From Saprospiraceae bacterium (GTDB lineage: Bacteria; Bacteroidota; Bacteroidia; Chitinophagales; Saprospiraceae), in contig JAHCHX010000002.1 of NCBI GenBank assembly GCA_026129545.1, forward strand, positions 744,001-808,000: 64,000 nucleotides of DNA, given 5' to 3'. Below are positions 44,485 to 52,928 of this stretch, piece after piece. Both the position numbers and the translations under genes were made by a program. Under the pieces are notes generated by a model. The model was not told the origin of the DNA. It did no database searches and saw only the letters and a program-made list of their open reading frames with translations. Within the stretch, counting starts at the first letter, position 1. Every line of letters starts with the position of its first letter.

Positions 44485-45180
44485 TCACCCCGCCACAAAA
44501 TGATACCCCACACCTTTGATGGTGATGATTTCGATGGAAGGGTCGTCGCGCAGAAAGTCGCGGAGTTTGGTGATATACACGTCAAGGTTGCGCGAGTTGA
44601 AGAAATTGTCGTCGCCCCACAGCCGCAAGAGAATGTCTTTGCGGGCAACGGTGAAGTTGCGGTGTTCCACCAGCATTTTGAGCAAGTCGGCTTCTCGGGC
44701 GCTGAGTTTGCGGATATGGTCGCCTTTGCGCAGTTCGTATTTGAGGGGCAAGAACTCGTATTGGCCTATTTTGCTCGCCTCGTTTGGGTCGGTGTGGGTG
44801 GGGCGCCCGTGGGTGAGCGCGAGCAAATTGTGGAGCCGGACGATGAGTTCCTCCATGCTGAATGGTTTGCGCAGGTAGTCGTTGCCGCCGGCGGCGAAGC
44901 CTTGCAGCACATCCTCGGTTTGGGTTTTGGCAGTGACGAACACGATGGGCAGGGCGGGGCGAGTGCGGCGCATTTCTGCTGCCAGCGAGAAACCGTCGCG
45001 GTTGGGCAACATCACGTCGAGCACACAAATATCTGGCTGGAACTGCCCCAAAGCGGTGAGCACTTTGGCGCCATCGGCTACCATCACCACTTCAAAGCCG
45101 CGACTTTCGAGGCTTTCTTTGACGATTTTGCCCAAAAACGGCTCGTCTTCGACGTAGAGGAGTTTGATGCCGGATTTCAT
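44485..45180 (-). CDS. OmpR/PhoB-type response regulator
   Basis: 231 aa from the ATG at 45180 (MKSGIKLLYVEDEP). The receiver domain (residues ~5-120) has the acidic pair Glu11/Asp12, the phospho-acceptor Asp55 in CVLDVMLPN, and the conserved Lys in FVTAKT. The C-terminal winged helix (about 135-229) ends with LRDDPSIEIITIKGVGYHF, typical of OmpR/PhoB. No histidine kinase is adjacent, so it is an orphan in this window. A TACCTTGT box ends 4 nt before the ATG, suggesting a leaderless message. A proline dehydrogenase gene follows upstream on the same strand, probably independently expressed. Confidence 0.95.
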   Translation of the reverse strand: MKSGIKLLYVEDEPFLGKIVKESLESRGFEVVMVADGAKVLTALGQFQPDICVLDVMLPNRDGFSLAAEMRRTRPALPIVFVTAKTQTEDVLQGFAAGGNDYLRKPFSMEELIVRLHNLLALTHGRPTHTDPNEASKIGQYEFLPLKYELRKGDHIRKLSAREADLLKMLVEHRNFTVARKDILLRLWGDDNFFNSRNLDVYITKLRDFLRDDPSIEIITIKGVGYHFVAG

Positions 45181-45184
45181 GGGC

Positions 45185-45192
45185 ACAAGGTA
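45185..45192 (-). promoter_or_regulatory. Near-consensus -7 box (TACCTTGT) of the response regulator gene
   Basis: One mismatch to TANNTTTG, 4 nt before the ATG, an arrangement like uvrC and the Crp-type gene. Confidence 0.25.
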
Positions 45193-45210
45193 AGTGCCTT
45201 TTGGGTGTCG

Positions 45211-46383
45211 TCACAAGCCCCTTCTTTTCACCTCTTGCTGCACAAGTGCCAACTCGCGGCCCGCATCGCCGGTGACGGAGGTGTTTTCTTGCGCCCTTCG
45301 GATGAGATAAGGGATGACCTCGCGTACCTGACCGTAAGGGAGGTATTTGGCCACCCTGAATCCGGCGGCGGCGAGATTGAAGGTCAGGTTGTCGCTCATG
45401 CCAAATAGTTGGCTGAACATGATGTTTGGGTGGTCGTGCGGGATGCGTTTTTTATCCATGAGTTCCACTTGAAGCAGGGCGCTGTTGGCGTTGTGGCTGG
45501 CATTGCAAAAAGCCATGGTGTCCAAGTGGTCGAGGCAGAATCGCAGCGCGGTGTTGTAGTGGTCGTCGGTGGCTTCTTTGTCGGGGTTGATGGGATTTTC
45601 GTAGCCGTAGGCGGCGGCGTAAAATGCTTCTTTTTCCATGTATGCGCCGCGCACGAGTTTTGCGCCGAGCATGAAGCCGGCCTTTTGGGCGCGGTCGTAG
45701 CTTTCGATGAGAAATTGCAGGCGGTCTTTGCGGTACATCTGGAAGGTGTTGTACACGACCACGCGCTTCTTGTTGTATCGTTTCATCATCAGCCACACGA
45801 GGTGGTCTATCGTGTCCTGAATCCAGCTTTCCTCCGCGTCAATATAGACGGCCACGCCTTTGAGCGAGGCTTGGTAGCACACGGCATCGAGGCGCTTGAG
45901 CACGTTGCGATATTCGCTCAGCTCCTCGCGGGTGAGGGTGGGCCGATGCTGTACTTTTTCAAGCAAGTGGAATCGCGCCAGTCCCGTCACTTTGGTACTC
46001 ACCACCGGGATGTGTTTGGAGCGACTGGCAAAGTCAATGGCGCGGATGTTCTCGTTCATGGTATGGTTGAAGTCGAGCTCCGTTTCTTTCGCTTCCGCGC
46101 CGTAGTCCAATATGGTCAACGTGTTGTGCGCTGCCAAACGGTCAATGTTGGGCTGACAGCCAAGCAGCGTGGTGCCCCCCACGAACTGCTGAAATACCGT
46201 GTTTTTCACGATGGTTTCCGCGAAAGGCAAGCGATTGGTCACGGCCCAAAGCGCGAGTTTGGAGCCGTGTTTCACGAGCCAGGGTTTGCTCATCATGCGG
46301 AACAACCAAGCCGTTTTTTTCAGCTCGCGGTTGGTGAGGTGGGAGAAGGCAATTTCGGTATTCGAAAAATCAACTGTGGGCAT
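45211..46383 (-). CDS. Proline dehydrogenase (PRODH, monofunctional)
   Basis: 390 aa flavoenzyme oxidising L-proline to pyrroline-5-carboxylate. The TIM-barrel motifs are present: STKVTGLARF, AVYIDAEESW (flavin and substrate region), AKLVRGAYMEKE, and the C-terminal VAKYLPYGQVREVIPYLIRR, whose Arg pair binds the proline carboxylate. No P5C dehydrogenase domain is fused, so this is the stand-alone form usual in Bacteroidota. It lies between aroE and the response regulator, all on the minus strand; the 78-bp gap to aroE could allow cotranscription. Confidence 0.95.
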   Translation of the reverse strand: MPTVDFSNTEIAFSHLTNRELKKTAWLFRMMSKPWLVKHGSKLALWAVTNRLPFAETIVKNTVFQQFVGGTTLLGCQPNIDRLAAHNTLTILDYGAEAKETELDFNHTMNENIRAIDFASRSKHIPVVSTKVTGLARFHLLEKVQHRPTLTREELSEYRNVLKRLDAVCYQASLKGVAVYIDAEESWIQDTIDHLVWLMMKRYNKKRVVVYNTFQMYRKDRLQFLIESYDRAQKAGFMLGAKLVRGAYMEKEAFYAAAYGYENPINPDKEATDDHYNTALRFCLDHLDTMAFCNASHNANSALLQVELMDKKRIPHDHPNIMFSQLFGMSDNLTFNLAAAGFRVAKYLPYGQVREVIPYLIRRAQENTSVTGDAGRELALVQQEVKRRGL

Positions 46384-46461
46384 AAAATGGTTGAATTGGC
46401 TGATGGCCCTGAATCGGTTAAGCTCGTTGGCAAGATGTAATCCACAACTGTTCCAACAATC

Positions 46462-47238
46462 TCAACGGCTCCAAATACTCCAAGCGGCCTCGGCCTGCAA
46501 GTGCAACATTTCCAGACCGTTTTGGACGGAACAGCCTTGCGCTTTGGCTCGCTGCAAAAGTAGCGTTTCGGCAGGATTGTATATCAGGTCGTACACGAAA
46601 TGTTCGGGTGTCAGTCGCTCATACGGCAAATCGGGGCAAGCATCCACGTTGGGGGCCATTCCGAGCGGGGTGGCGTTGATGATGAGAGGGGGTAGAGAGC
46701 GGAAGGTGGAAGGCGGAAGGCAGAGGGTTTCGTAGGAGATTTGGTCGTCGCTGACGGGGCTGCGCGATGCGAATTTGTAGGCGATGCCGAGTTTTTTCAA
46801 GACGTGGGCGACGGCTTTTGCCGCTCCGCCTGTCCCCAGAATCAACGCTTGCGCCTCCTTGCCGCCCACCATCATTGCCCGCGCCACAAATCGAGCGCCG
46901 GGCCCGCTTAGCAGGGAAGCCTCAAAGCCAACTGCATCGGTATTGAAGCCCTTGCAACGCCGAGGCTCGATTTTGACACAGTTCACCGCGCCGACCGCTC
47001 GAGCGCTTTCGTCCAGTTCATCGAGCAAAGGAACGACGGTTTCTTTGTGCGGGATGGTCACGTTGAGGCCACGCAGGTCGGGATATTGATGCAACAGCTC
47101 GGGCAGGTCGGCGATATGCTCCAACGGGAACAGGTCGTAGGTGGCATCCGTGATGCCTTCGCGGGCGAATTTTTCCGTGAAGTATTTTTTTGAAAAAGAA
47201 TGTCCGAGCGGGTAGCCAATAAGTCCAAAGCGGCGCAT
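46462..47238 (-). CDS. aroE: Shikimate dehydrogenase AroE
   Basis: 258 aa from the ATG at 47238 (MRRFGLIGYPLGHSFSKKYF); the frame stays open upstream, but the family begins exactly here. It reduces 3-dehydroshikimate to shikimate with NADPH. Visible motifs: the substrate Ser pair in GHSFSK, the catalytic Lys in LNVTIPHKE, NTDAVGF, the nucleotide loop LGTGGAAKAV, and the ending NGLEMLHLQAEAAWSIW. The NADP-binding loop region (near ~residues 150-185) is slightly longer than usual. Normal length for the family. Confidence 0.96.
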   Translation of the reverse strand: MRRFGLIGYPLGHSFSKKYFTEKFAREGITDATYDLFPLEHIADLPELLHQYPDLRGLNVTIPHKETVVPLLDELDESARAVGAVNCVKIEPRRCKGFNTDAVGFEASLLSGPGARFVARAMMVGGKEAQALILGTGGAAKAVAHVLKKLGIAYKFASRSPVSDDQISYETLCLPPSTFRSLPPLIINATPLGMAPNVDACPDLPYERLTPEHFVYDLIYNPAETLLLQRAKAQGCSVQNGLEMLHLQAEAAWSIWSR

Positions 47239-47316
47239 TGCGTTTTTTGGAGGCAAAAATCGTGTTTGTGGCGGGTTAATGCTTCCAAACGACTGACAGG
47301 TTTTGTCGGAAGAAAG

Positions 47317-47378
47317 TTTTTGACAGGATTGGGGTTTCATTTTCAATGGCTTGTAAATCATATCAATCCTGTCAAAAA
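47317..47378. repeat. Inverted repeat, 15-bp perfect arms, 32-nt loop
   Basis: TTTTTGACAGGATTG (47317-47331) with its exact complement at 47364-47378. Confidence 0.8.
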
Positions 47379-47393
47379 AGGCGAACACCAAGA

Positions 47394-47436
47394 CAGGGGC
47401 AGCGCCCCCGAAACACATTCCGGGGCGCTGCCCCTG
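47394..47436. repeat. Inverted repeat, 15-bp perfect G/C arms
   Basis: CAGGGGCAGCGCCCC (47394-47408) with its exact complement at 47422-47436, 13-nt loop. Very stable in RNA or single-stranded DNA. Confidence 0.85.
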
Positions 47437-47557
47437 CCCCGGTAGTTGCCAAAAAATAAACTGGTGGGTCAGTTGGGGGCATGGGTCAAGTTTTTTCGGG
47501 CAAATGGTTGATTTTTTCGGTTTTTTGAACAAAACTTTGCGCAAACAAATTTGAAAG

Positions 47558-47590
47558 AGCCTTTCCGACTCGTTCGGGAAGGCTTTTTTA
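47558..47590 (+). terminator. Terminator 26 bp upstream of the LOG gene
   Basis: AGCCTTTCCGA and TCGGGAAGGCT pair with one G-T wobble around a 5-nt loop, followed by a T-run. The same stem recurs at 48749-48783. It would end a plus-strand transcript before the LOG start at 47616. Confidence 0.65.
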
Positions 47591-47615
47591 TCCTCACCTT
47601 TTAATACTGTGCATT

Positions 47616-48374
47616 ATGGATAATCACGAAAAAGAAGCGAATGGCGCTGCCTTGAAAACGCCGGAAAACGGCCAACCCCCTGCCCGCGTCATGAAAGAAT
47701 GGAAAAGCCTGCGCGGCGAAAACGCTTGGACGATGTTCAAAGTCATGGCCGAGTTTGTGGACGGCTTCGAAACGCTCAACAAAATCGGCCCCTGCATCTC
47801 GATATTTGGCTCGGCACGCACCAAACCCGGCACGCCTTATTACGAACTGGCGGTGAGAGTGGCCGCTCGCCTGACAGAGGAGGGCTATGGCATTATCACT
47901 GGCGGCGGCCCGGGCATCATGGAGGCTGGCAACAAAGGGGCGTGGATGAAAGGCGGCCCCTCCGTCGGGCTGAACATTGACCTGCCGTTCGAGCAAAACC
48001 ACAACACTTTTATCGCACCGGACAAAAACCTCAAGCACCGCTACTTCTTTGTGCGCAAGGTGATGTTTGTCAAATACGCGCAGGGGTTCGTGGTGATGCC
48101 CGGCGGGTTTGGCACCTTGGACGAGCTCTTCGAGGTGCTGACGCTTGTGCAAACAAAAAAAATATCGCCGGTGCCGATTGTGCTCGTCGGCAAGGAATTT
48201 TGGGAAGGGCTGAGAAACTGGATGGTGGAGGTGATGCTCGAACGCCACCACAACATCAACGCCGAAGACCTCGACCTCTTCCTCATCACCGACGACCCAG
48301 AGGAGGTGACACAATACATCAATCGTTTTTACGAAAAAAACATCGAGGAACTTTCGCCGAACTTTGAGCTGTAA
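47616..48374 (+). CDS. LOG family protein (TIGR00730 type)
   Basis: 252 aa Rossmann-like protein. The LOG-family signature is complete: ITGGGPGIMEAGNKGA around residue 105 and MPGGFGTLDELFE around residue 162. Family members release free cytokinin-type bases or AMP from riboside monophosphates (phosphoribohydrolase activity), and the related PpnN degrades purine and pyrimidine nucleotides; the physiological substrate here is not known. No signal peptide. Terminated by the hairpin at 48404-48445. A terminator also lies just upstream, so expression may be controlled by read-through. Confidence 0.93.
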   Translation: MDNHEKEANGAALKTPENGQPPARVMKEWKSLRGENAWTMFKVMAEFVDGFETLNKIGPCISIFGSARTKPGTPYYELAVRVAARLTEEGYGIITGGGPGIMEAGNKGAWMKGGPSVGLNIDLPFEQNHNTFIAPDKNLKHRYFFVRKVMFVKYAQGFVVMPGGFGTLDELFEVLTLVQTKKISPVPIVLVGKEFWEGLRNWMVEVMLERHHNINAEDLDLFLITDDPEEVTQYINRFYEKNIEELSPNFEL

Positions 48375-48403
48375 AAATTTGTTTCAAAGCCTTGATTTTC
48401 AAC

Positions 48404-48445
48404 AAAAAAGGCCGCATTGGGAACATTCCCTCGCGGCCTTTTTTA
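48404..48445 (+). terminator. Terminator of the LOG gene
   Basis: A 12-bp stem (AAAAAAGGCCGC and complement) with a long T-run, 29 bp after the LOG stop. Confidence 0.8.
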
Positions 48446-48490
48446 TTTTTTTCGTAAAAAAAACGAAATGGGTTGTTCACGAAGTCGCGG

Positions 48491-48783
48491 CTTGAGACAT
48501 AAATGCTTAGTAACCTCACGAAAAAGGAATGAAACGTTAGCGGCTAATAGACCCGCGATTGGTAGTTCACCCTGTGTAACTCCACAAAGACGGCTAAGGC
48601 CCTGACCAAATGCGAAACACTCCTTCTTATCATTTGGGAACACACCTCGAACGTTGATGCTCGCCGGGAAGTCGGAATTGCCTCAGTTTGGCTTCCTCGG
48701 CGAGTACGACGCGCGACCTTTGAAAACATCCCATGCCATTTGTGACTCAAGCCTTTCCGATACCCCTCGGGAAGGCTTTTTTT
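48491..48783 (+). ncRNA. Candidate structured non-coding RNA, ~290 nt
   Basis: The region has no credible protein gene. Its ends form a long helix: CTTGAGACATAAATG (48491-48505) pairs with CATTTGTGACTCAAG (48737-48751) at 14 of 15 positions including one wobble. Inside are smaller helices: CCAAATG/CATTTGG, AAAGG/CCTTT, and a compound stem CTCGCCG plus GGAAG with their complements. An intrinsic terminator (48749-48783) closes it on the plus strand. This layout resembles 6S RNA or another house-keeping RNA, but the RNase P, tmRNA and SRP RNA core motifs were not found. Class unknown; a 5' end and promoter were not identified. Confidence 0.4.
48749..48783 (+). terminator. Terminator after the candidate RNA
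   Basis: A 12-bp stem (AAGCCTTTCCGA with complement, one wobble) and seven T. The stem is the same sequence as at 47558-47590. Confidence 0.75.
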
Positions 48784-49003
48784 GTTGGCGCGAATAGCAA
48801 TTGTCGCAACGGGAACCCGGAATGGTTTTCCGAGAGGGCGTGCGCAATGGCATTCCGCGATAGTTTTTTGCTGCGTGTGGTTTTTACGTCTTATGGCATA
48901 CACAAAAGAACAATCCTCCGCCAGCCTGTGCCAGCGGAGGATTGTTTTTTCTACGACGGTCAACTATCGAATGCGGGGTTCAATCGAATCCTCCACTCGG
49001 CTT
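48784..49003. other. Gene-free region with hairpins and a second terminator
   Basis: No protein-like frame. CGGAATG/CATTCCG and GTGTG/CATAC pairings lie upstream of a strong terminator at 48909-48950, so a second short transcript is possible. Confidence 0.3.
48909..48950 (+). terminator. Strong intrinsic terminator
   Basis: A 13-bp perfect stem (AACAATCCTCCGC and complement), 12-nt loop, T-run. The gene it serves is not apparent; it works as drawn on the plus strand. Confidence 0.7.
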
Positions 49004-49185
49004 TATACCCGGATTAAAGAGGATTTGAACCTGCCCGTTGGCAGGACGGGGACTTCCTTGATTGATTTGTATGATTTTCAAAGGATTGCGAGCGCCGTTC
49101 GTTCAAAGCCACCTTGTCAGACCCTGTACTCAGGGGCTTGCCCGGCAAGTGAGGAGGCGGACGGGGCTGATTTGCGTTAACTATA
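49004..49185 (+). repeat. Repeat family B, copy 2 (182 bp)
   Basis: Runs from TATACCCGGATTAAAGAGGA to GATTTGCGTTAACTATA. Confidence 0.85.
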
Positions 49186-49219
49186 ATCGTCAGCAACCGA
49201 ATCGTTCGGCCATTGTAGG

Positions 49220-50188
49220 CTATTTATCGGGCAACTGCTCTATCATCGCGCTCGCCTTTTTGCCGAAACGCTTGTTTGCGCCCCCCATGTCAAGATACTT
49301 CTGAAAAGCGGCGCGTGCCTTTGAGTAGTTGCCGGTGCCGGCATGAGCCATGCCGAGGTAGTAAAAGGCGTTTGTCTGATAGTTTTCATTGGTGTTATCA
49401 TCTCTTGATACCTTGTCGAATGGTTCAATGGCCTCTTTGTATTGTTTGTTGCCGAGCAGCGCTATGCCATAGTAGAATTGGAATTCAGAGTTGTCGGGGG
49501 AGACTGCCACTAGTTTTTTGAAGGCCGCTACGGCTTCCTTGTGTTTGTCCTCTCCTTTGAGTATGTCATTGTAAATGGCAAAGGCAATGAGCGCCAATTG
49601 CTTGCTGTCCGATGCGCTGCCAGCGGTGTTGTACTCCGATTCATTGCCGAAGTATTCAAAATTGGCCACCATTTTTTGCCGAAGCAGGGAGTCTTGTCGA
49701 GCATTTTCGAGTTGTTGCCTGCGTTGTTGTTGCATCATCCGCTCTGCCTGCTGCCGTTCTTTTTCGGCCTGCTCTTGCGCTTGGTTTGCGTCAGGGGCAG
49801 TCGTTGTGTTAGGGGCAGGCTGGATGGACGGCTCTTCGGCTTTTCCCATCCTTTCTTGCTGATTTTGCAAAACCTGTTCTTTGTTTGGCTCTGCGACGGG
49901 GGGGATGGACAGGTAGGCGAAGATGATGAGGGCAATGGATGCGGCGATGGCAGTGATTTGCAGAATCAGTCTTTTGAATCGAAATCGGCGCTCCAGTTCT
50001 TTGAGTTTTTGGTCGAAGGGGTCTTTTTCGGTTTGTGTGCGTATGCTCCGCGCCAGTGATTGTTGCCAAGCGAACTCGGCGGCAAATTCGGTATCGGTGG
50101 CGAGCAGTATTTTTATTTCTTGTTTTTCTGCTTCGTTGAGCGTATTGGCGAAATACGCCTCCAACAAGTGTTCGTATCTATTTTCCAT
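49220..50188 (-). CDS. Membrane-anchored TPR protein, probable anti-sigma partner
   Basis: 322 aa. A cytoplasmic N-terminus (residues 1-72, opening ENRYEHLLEAYFANTLNEAE, a pattern seen in anti-sigma proteins of Bacteroidota) is followed by one membrane helix (LILQITAIAASIALIIFAYL, about 73-92), a Gln/Glu-rich coiled coil (about 135-165) and a periplasmic tetratricopeptide region (about 200-320, with units such as SEFQFYYGIALLGNKQYKEA and NAFYYLGMAHAGTGNYSKAR). It lies 115 bp downstream of the sigma factor gene on the same strand, the usual sigma/anti-sigma order. The anti-sigma role is inferred from topology and position. Confidence 0.85.
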   Translation of the reverse strand: MENRYEHLLEAYFANTLNEAEKQEIKILLATDTEFAAEFAWQQSLARSIRTQTEKDPFDQKLKELERRFRFKRLILQITAIAASIALIIFAYLSIPPVAEPNKEQVLQNQQERMGKAEEPSIQPAPNTTTAPDANQAQEQAEKERQQAERMMQQQRRQQLENARQDSLLRQKMVANFEYFGNESEYNTAGSASDSKQLALIAFAIYNDILKGEDKHKEAVAAFKKLVAVSPDNSEFQFYYGIALLGNKQYKEAIEPFDKVSRDDNTNENYQTNAFYYLGMAHAGTGNYSKARAAFQKYLDMGGANKRFGKKASAMIEQLPDK

Positions 50189-50303
50189 GATACAGCGTTT
50201 TGTTCCAACCGAACGCGGGTTAAGTCGGTCGGAGTTGAAGCGAATGTGGGTTTGCGGTGTTTTTTAGTACGTTAGTAAGCATTGTAAGGTTGGATTAAAA
50301 GGG

Positions 50304-51011
50304 CTACTTTTTTATGTTTTTCATACATTCCTCTCGAAGGCGCCGGGCTTCTTCGGCGTTTGGGAGGTTCATTTTTTGGGCTATTTTTTCGTCGCTCAGG
50401 CGATGTTTTTTTGACAGCACGACAAGGGTGCGGCATGGTTGTTTCATTTGATTGACTTGGTGCCAGAATCGCAGTTCTTTCATGGCGCGGTAGCGAAGTT
50501 GGCGCACCACATCTTCGCTGGCATACCCCATAAGTTCGGCGATTTCCTTGCTGCTCAAGCCGAGTTTGAACGTCAGATAGAGAATCGTTCGGCCCGGTTC
50601 GTCGAGTTCGTCTATCTCTTCCCACAATTCGGCGAGCATTGTTTTGTCCTCAGGGCTGAGTTCGGTGCCTTCGTTGCGGGGAAGTTGCTCGTCGCCGGGT
50701 AAATCGGTGCGGTTGCGCCGACGTATCCAGGCAGGGATGTAAAACTTCCCGATGGCGATTAAGTAAGTCGAGGGTGCCACGGTTAGCTCAGTCATGGTGC
50801 CAAGTGCGATTTTGCGCAGCATGATGTGAATGACATCGTGGTACAAGTCCACGAGTTCGTGCTCGTCGAGGCGTTTGCCCGTGTTGGTTTTCACCCATCC
50901 GGCGGCCCAGCCAATGAACTTTTTCCGGCAAGAGGCATACTCCTGCTCCAACATCTGCTCGACCCGGCGACGGAAGCCCTCATCGCCAGTGCTATCTCGA
51001 GATACATCCAT
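50304..51011 (-). CDS. ECF-like sigma-70 family factor
   Basis: 235 aa. A region-2-like segment (about residues 30-100, with LVDLYHDVIHIMLRKIALG and the basic stretch WIRRRNR) and a region-4 helix-turn-helix (about 130-175: GRTILYLTFKLGLSSKEIAE then DVVRQLRYRAMKEL) mark it as an alternative sigma factor. An additional ~55-residue C-terminal extension (KKHRLSDEKIAQKMNLPNAE) looks like a further helix-turn-helix and is not typical of short ECF factors. The gene is divergent from the surface protein at 51222 across a 210-bp region and precedes a membrane TPR protein. It probably controls this locus. Confidence 0.85.
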   Translation of the reverse strand: MDVSRDSTGDEGFRRRVEQMLEQEYASCRKKFIGWAAGWVKTNTGKRLDEHELVDLYHDVIHIMLRKIALGTMTELTVAPSTYLIAIGKFYIPAWIRRRNRTDLPGDEQLPRNEGTELSPEDKTMLAELWEEIDELDEPGRTILYLTFKLGLSSKEIAELMGYASEDVVRQLRYRAMKELRFWHQVNQMKQPCRTLVVLSKKHRLSDEKIAQKMNLPNAEEARRLREECMKNIKK

Positions 51012-51061
51012 GCTTGTTGATTGTCAACCGGTTTTGATTACCGAGGCGGTTGCAATGGGGG

Positions 51062-51069
51062 CAAAAGTA
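51062..51069 (-). promoter_or_regulatory. -7 box (TACTTTTG) of the sigma factor gene
   Basis: A perfect TANNTTTG match, 50 nt before the sigma ATG. No TTG at the standard -33 spacing. Confidence 0.35.
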
Positions 51070-51221
51070 GGATGTTGTTTGTCGGTTAATGTGGCCTCGA
51101 AAAAAAATGTTAACAGGTAATGACAAAAAATCGGCGGGAACAACGTTTTTTTCGCACCTGATTTCAAATTGTTCACATTTTTGCCGCTCGGCACATTTAT
51201 TCACCAAAAAAAATTTTTGAA

Positions 51222-52928
51222 ATGAAAGCTATTCGCAGATTTTTTGCCACCATCCTTTTTTTCTTCCTATTATTGTTTGGCTTGGCTGCGCAGCCTTGCG
51301 TGAGTGTCAATTTCGACATCACGAGCTGCGCATCTTCCACGGGCGTTCCGTTGGTGCCCAGCAACTATCTACTCTACGATGTCATTGGCACAGCAGGCAC
51401 CTTGAACATCAACCCCGGCGCTCGATACAAGGCCTTTTGGATGTTGGGCGACGGCAATATGCGCTACTTTCCCGATAGCGATTCTTTGGGCGATGTGAGT
51501 ACTTACAATCTGGGGTATCGGTATCGCTCCGAATCTGGCTCCATCGGCCCGGGCGTGATATTGGTGGAGAAGAAAAGCAATACCGACCCGCCACCAGATT
51601 TGTTCAGGTCATTTGATTTGCCATCGCCAACCTTGCCGCCGACCAGTGCGGACAGCTTTCATCGAAGAATTTTCAACGCTGTCAGCATGGACATTTTCAA
51701 TCACGAGCGCAATCGCCCACACTACCCAACGGTTTTTGCCGTGTCGGGGCGAAGCGAGGATTACAGGATTGATACTGTTTATTTCTTCTACAATAGCGTG
51801 AAAAACCCGTCTGGCAGCTATGGGGCAAGAAGCATCCACGATTCGCTGCATTTTGTCCATTTGCCCAACTACTATCCCTCAGGGCTGAGCTTTGTGGAGT
51901 ATCCTATCAGCAGTCTTCCAACTCACATTGACAGTGGCTTAAGGTCGTTCCTTGCTCGGCGTTTCAATAACTTCATCGTCGTTCCCGTGCCTGTGAGTGC
52001 TTTTGCAGGAGGCAAGGATAAATATGACTTCACTGGCAAAAGGGCCGCATTTAGGTCGGTGGCACAAAATACGTTTGACGAGTTTCGCATATTTCCCGCG
52101 TTGAGAACCATGTGGGACCCTACATGGGTGACAACTGGCGACACTACTCTTCCGATTGGGCACTACTTGTCGTTGGCTATAGGAGGGAGCAACATGGCAC
52201 AAGATGGCAGTATGCCATCATCCGTGGCCGCACAACTGGCCAGCGATGTGCAATCCTATTTCGGCACAAACAATCTATCGTTTGGAGGCGGCAAGTTCAT
52301 CAGGGGGATTTCTTCCACCGATGTATCCATGGTGGCTGCCATTGACCCTAACGGATTGACCATTGAGCAGATATGCCCGCTTGGCAACAATCGCTACAAA
52401 GTGCGCATCAAAATGGAAGTTTGCAATGAAGGATATATGCACACGGATTCGTTCAGGGTTGACATTATTGACCATACGGGATTCATAAGCAAACCTGTGT
52501 TTGACAACACGGACAAGCTGGTTTCCCTTCCCCCTGCCTCTATAAGTGCTGTCGGGGATGTTTGGTCGTATCGGTGGGATGAGTTTTTGGATGGCGTGCC
52601 TCTTCCTGAAAATAGTGGTCTGAAGGAGCAAGTTGAAACCTGTGTCAACAAGTATTTCACCGTGGAAACCAATTGGGCCGGCGTGCAAAAATTGGCTGAA
52701 GGCAAAGGGTTGGAGCTATGCGTGACCTTTAAGGAGACGGGGGTTCAAGACTGTCGGAAAAACTACGCGCTAACTGGCAGAACGGTGAATCCTCTCACTG
52801 GCTACAACTGTGGCGAGGCAATTGCCAAAGACAACTGCTGCTGCGCCATATACATCATCTTGGCACTTTCCATCATCATCCTGTTGCTCCTGATATGGGT
52901 GTTGTGGCTCCTATACAGAAGAAGATAA
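51222..52928 (+). CDS. Exported surface protein with C-terminal membrane anchor
   Basis: 568 aa with a signal peptide (ending FGLAAQ near residue 25). An N-terminal PKD-like stretch (ARYKAFWMLGDGNMRYFPDS, near 65-85) is followed by a long region without a recognised fold. Near the end DNCCCAIYIILALSIIILLL leads into one strong membrane helix (about 545-563) and a short basic tail (LYRRR), so the bulk faces the periplasm or outside while the tail is cytoplasmic. This is not a T9SS sorting domain. The triple Cys just before the helix could be acylated or disulfide-bonded. It is divergent from the sigma factor and precedes the CHAT gene by 178 bp on the same strand. Confidence 0.85.
   Translation: MKAIRRFFATILFFFLLLFGLAAQPCVSVNFDITSCASSTGVPLVPSNYLLYDVIGTAGTLNINPGARYKAFWMLGDGNMRYFPDSDSLGDVSTYNLGYRYRSESGSIGPGVILVEKKSNTDPPPDLFRSFDLPSPTLPPTSADSFHRRIFNAVSMDIFNHERNRPHYPTVFAVSGRSEDYRIDTVYFFYNSVKNPSGSYGARSIHDSLHFVHLPNYYPSGLSFVEYPISSLPTHIDSGLRSFLARRFNNFIVVPVPVSAFAGGKDKYDFTGKRAAFRSVAQNTFDEFRIFPALRTMWDPTWVTTGDTTLPIGHYLSLAIGGSNMAQDGSMPSSVAAQLASDVQSYFGTNNLSFGGGKFIRGISSTDVSMVAAIDPNGLTIEQICPLGNNRYKVRIKMEVCNEGYMHTDSFRVDIIDHTGFISKPVFDNTDKLVSLPPASISAVGDVWSYRWDEFLDGVPLPENSGLKEQVETCVNKYFTVETNWAGVQKLAEGKGLELCVTFKETGVQDCRKNYALTGRTVNPLTGYNCGEAIAKDNCCCAIYIILALSIIILLLLIWVLWLLYRRR

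Larger units (their letters stand above)
47239..47615. other. Intergenic region with two long hairpins and a terminator
   Basis: 377 bp between divergent aroE and the LOG gene. It holds two 15-bp perfect hairpins (47317-47378 and 47394-47436) and a rho-independent terminator pointing towards the LOG gene (47558-47590). No gene is seen. Confidence 0.55.

Noticed and set aside
48544..48963. Minus-strand frame of 139 codons in the gene-free region
   Set aside because: Its composition is not protein-like, it runs through two terminators, and the RNA-structure explanation fits better.
48965..49003. GGGGTTCAATCGAATCC-like stretch that looks like a tRNA or tmRNA T-arm
   Set aside because: The two halves do not form a proper T-stem and loop, and no acceptor, D- or anticodon arm could be placed around it.
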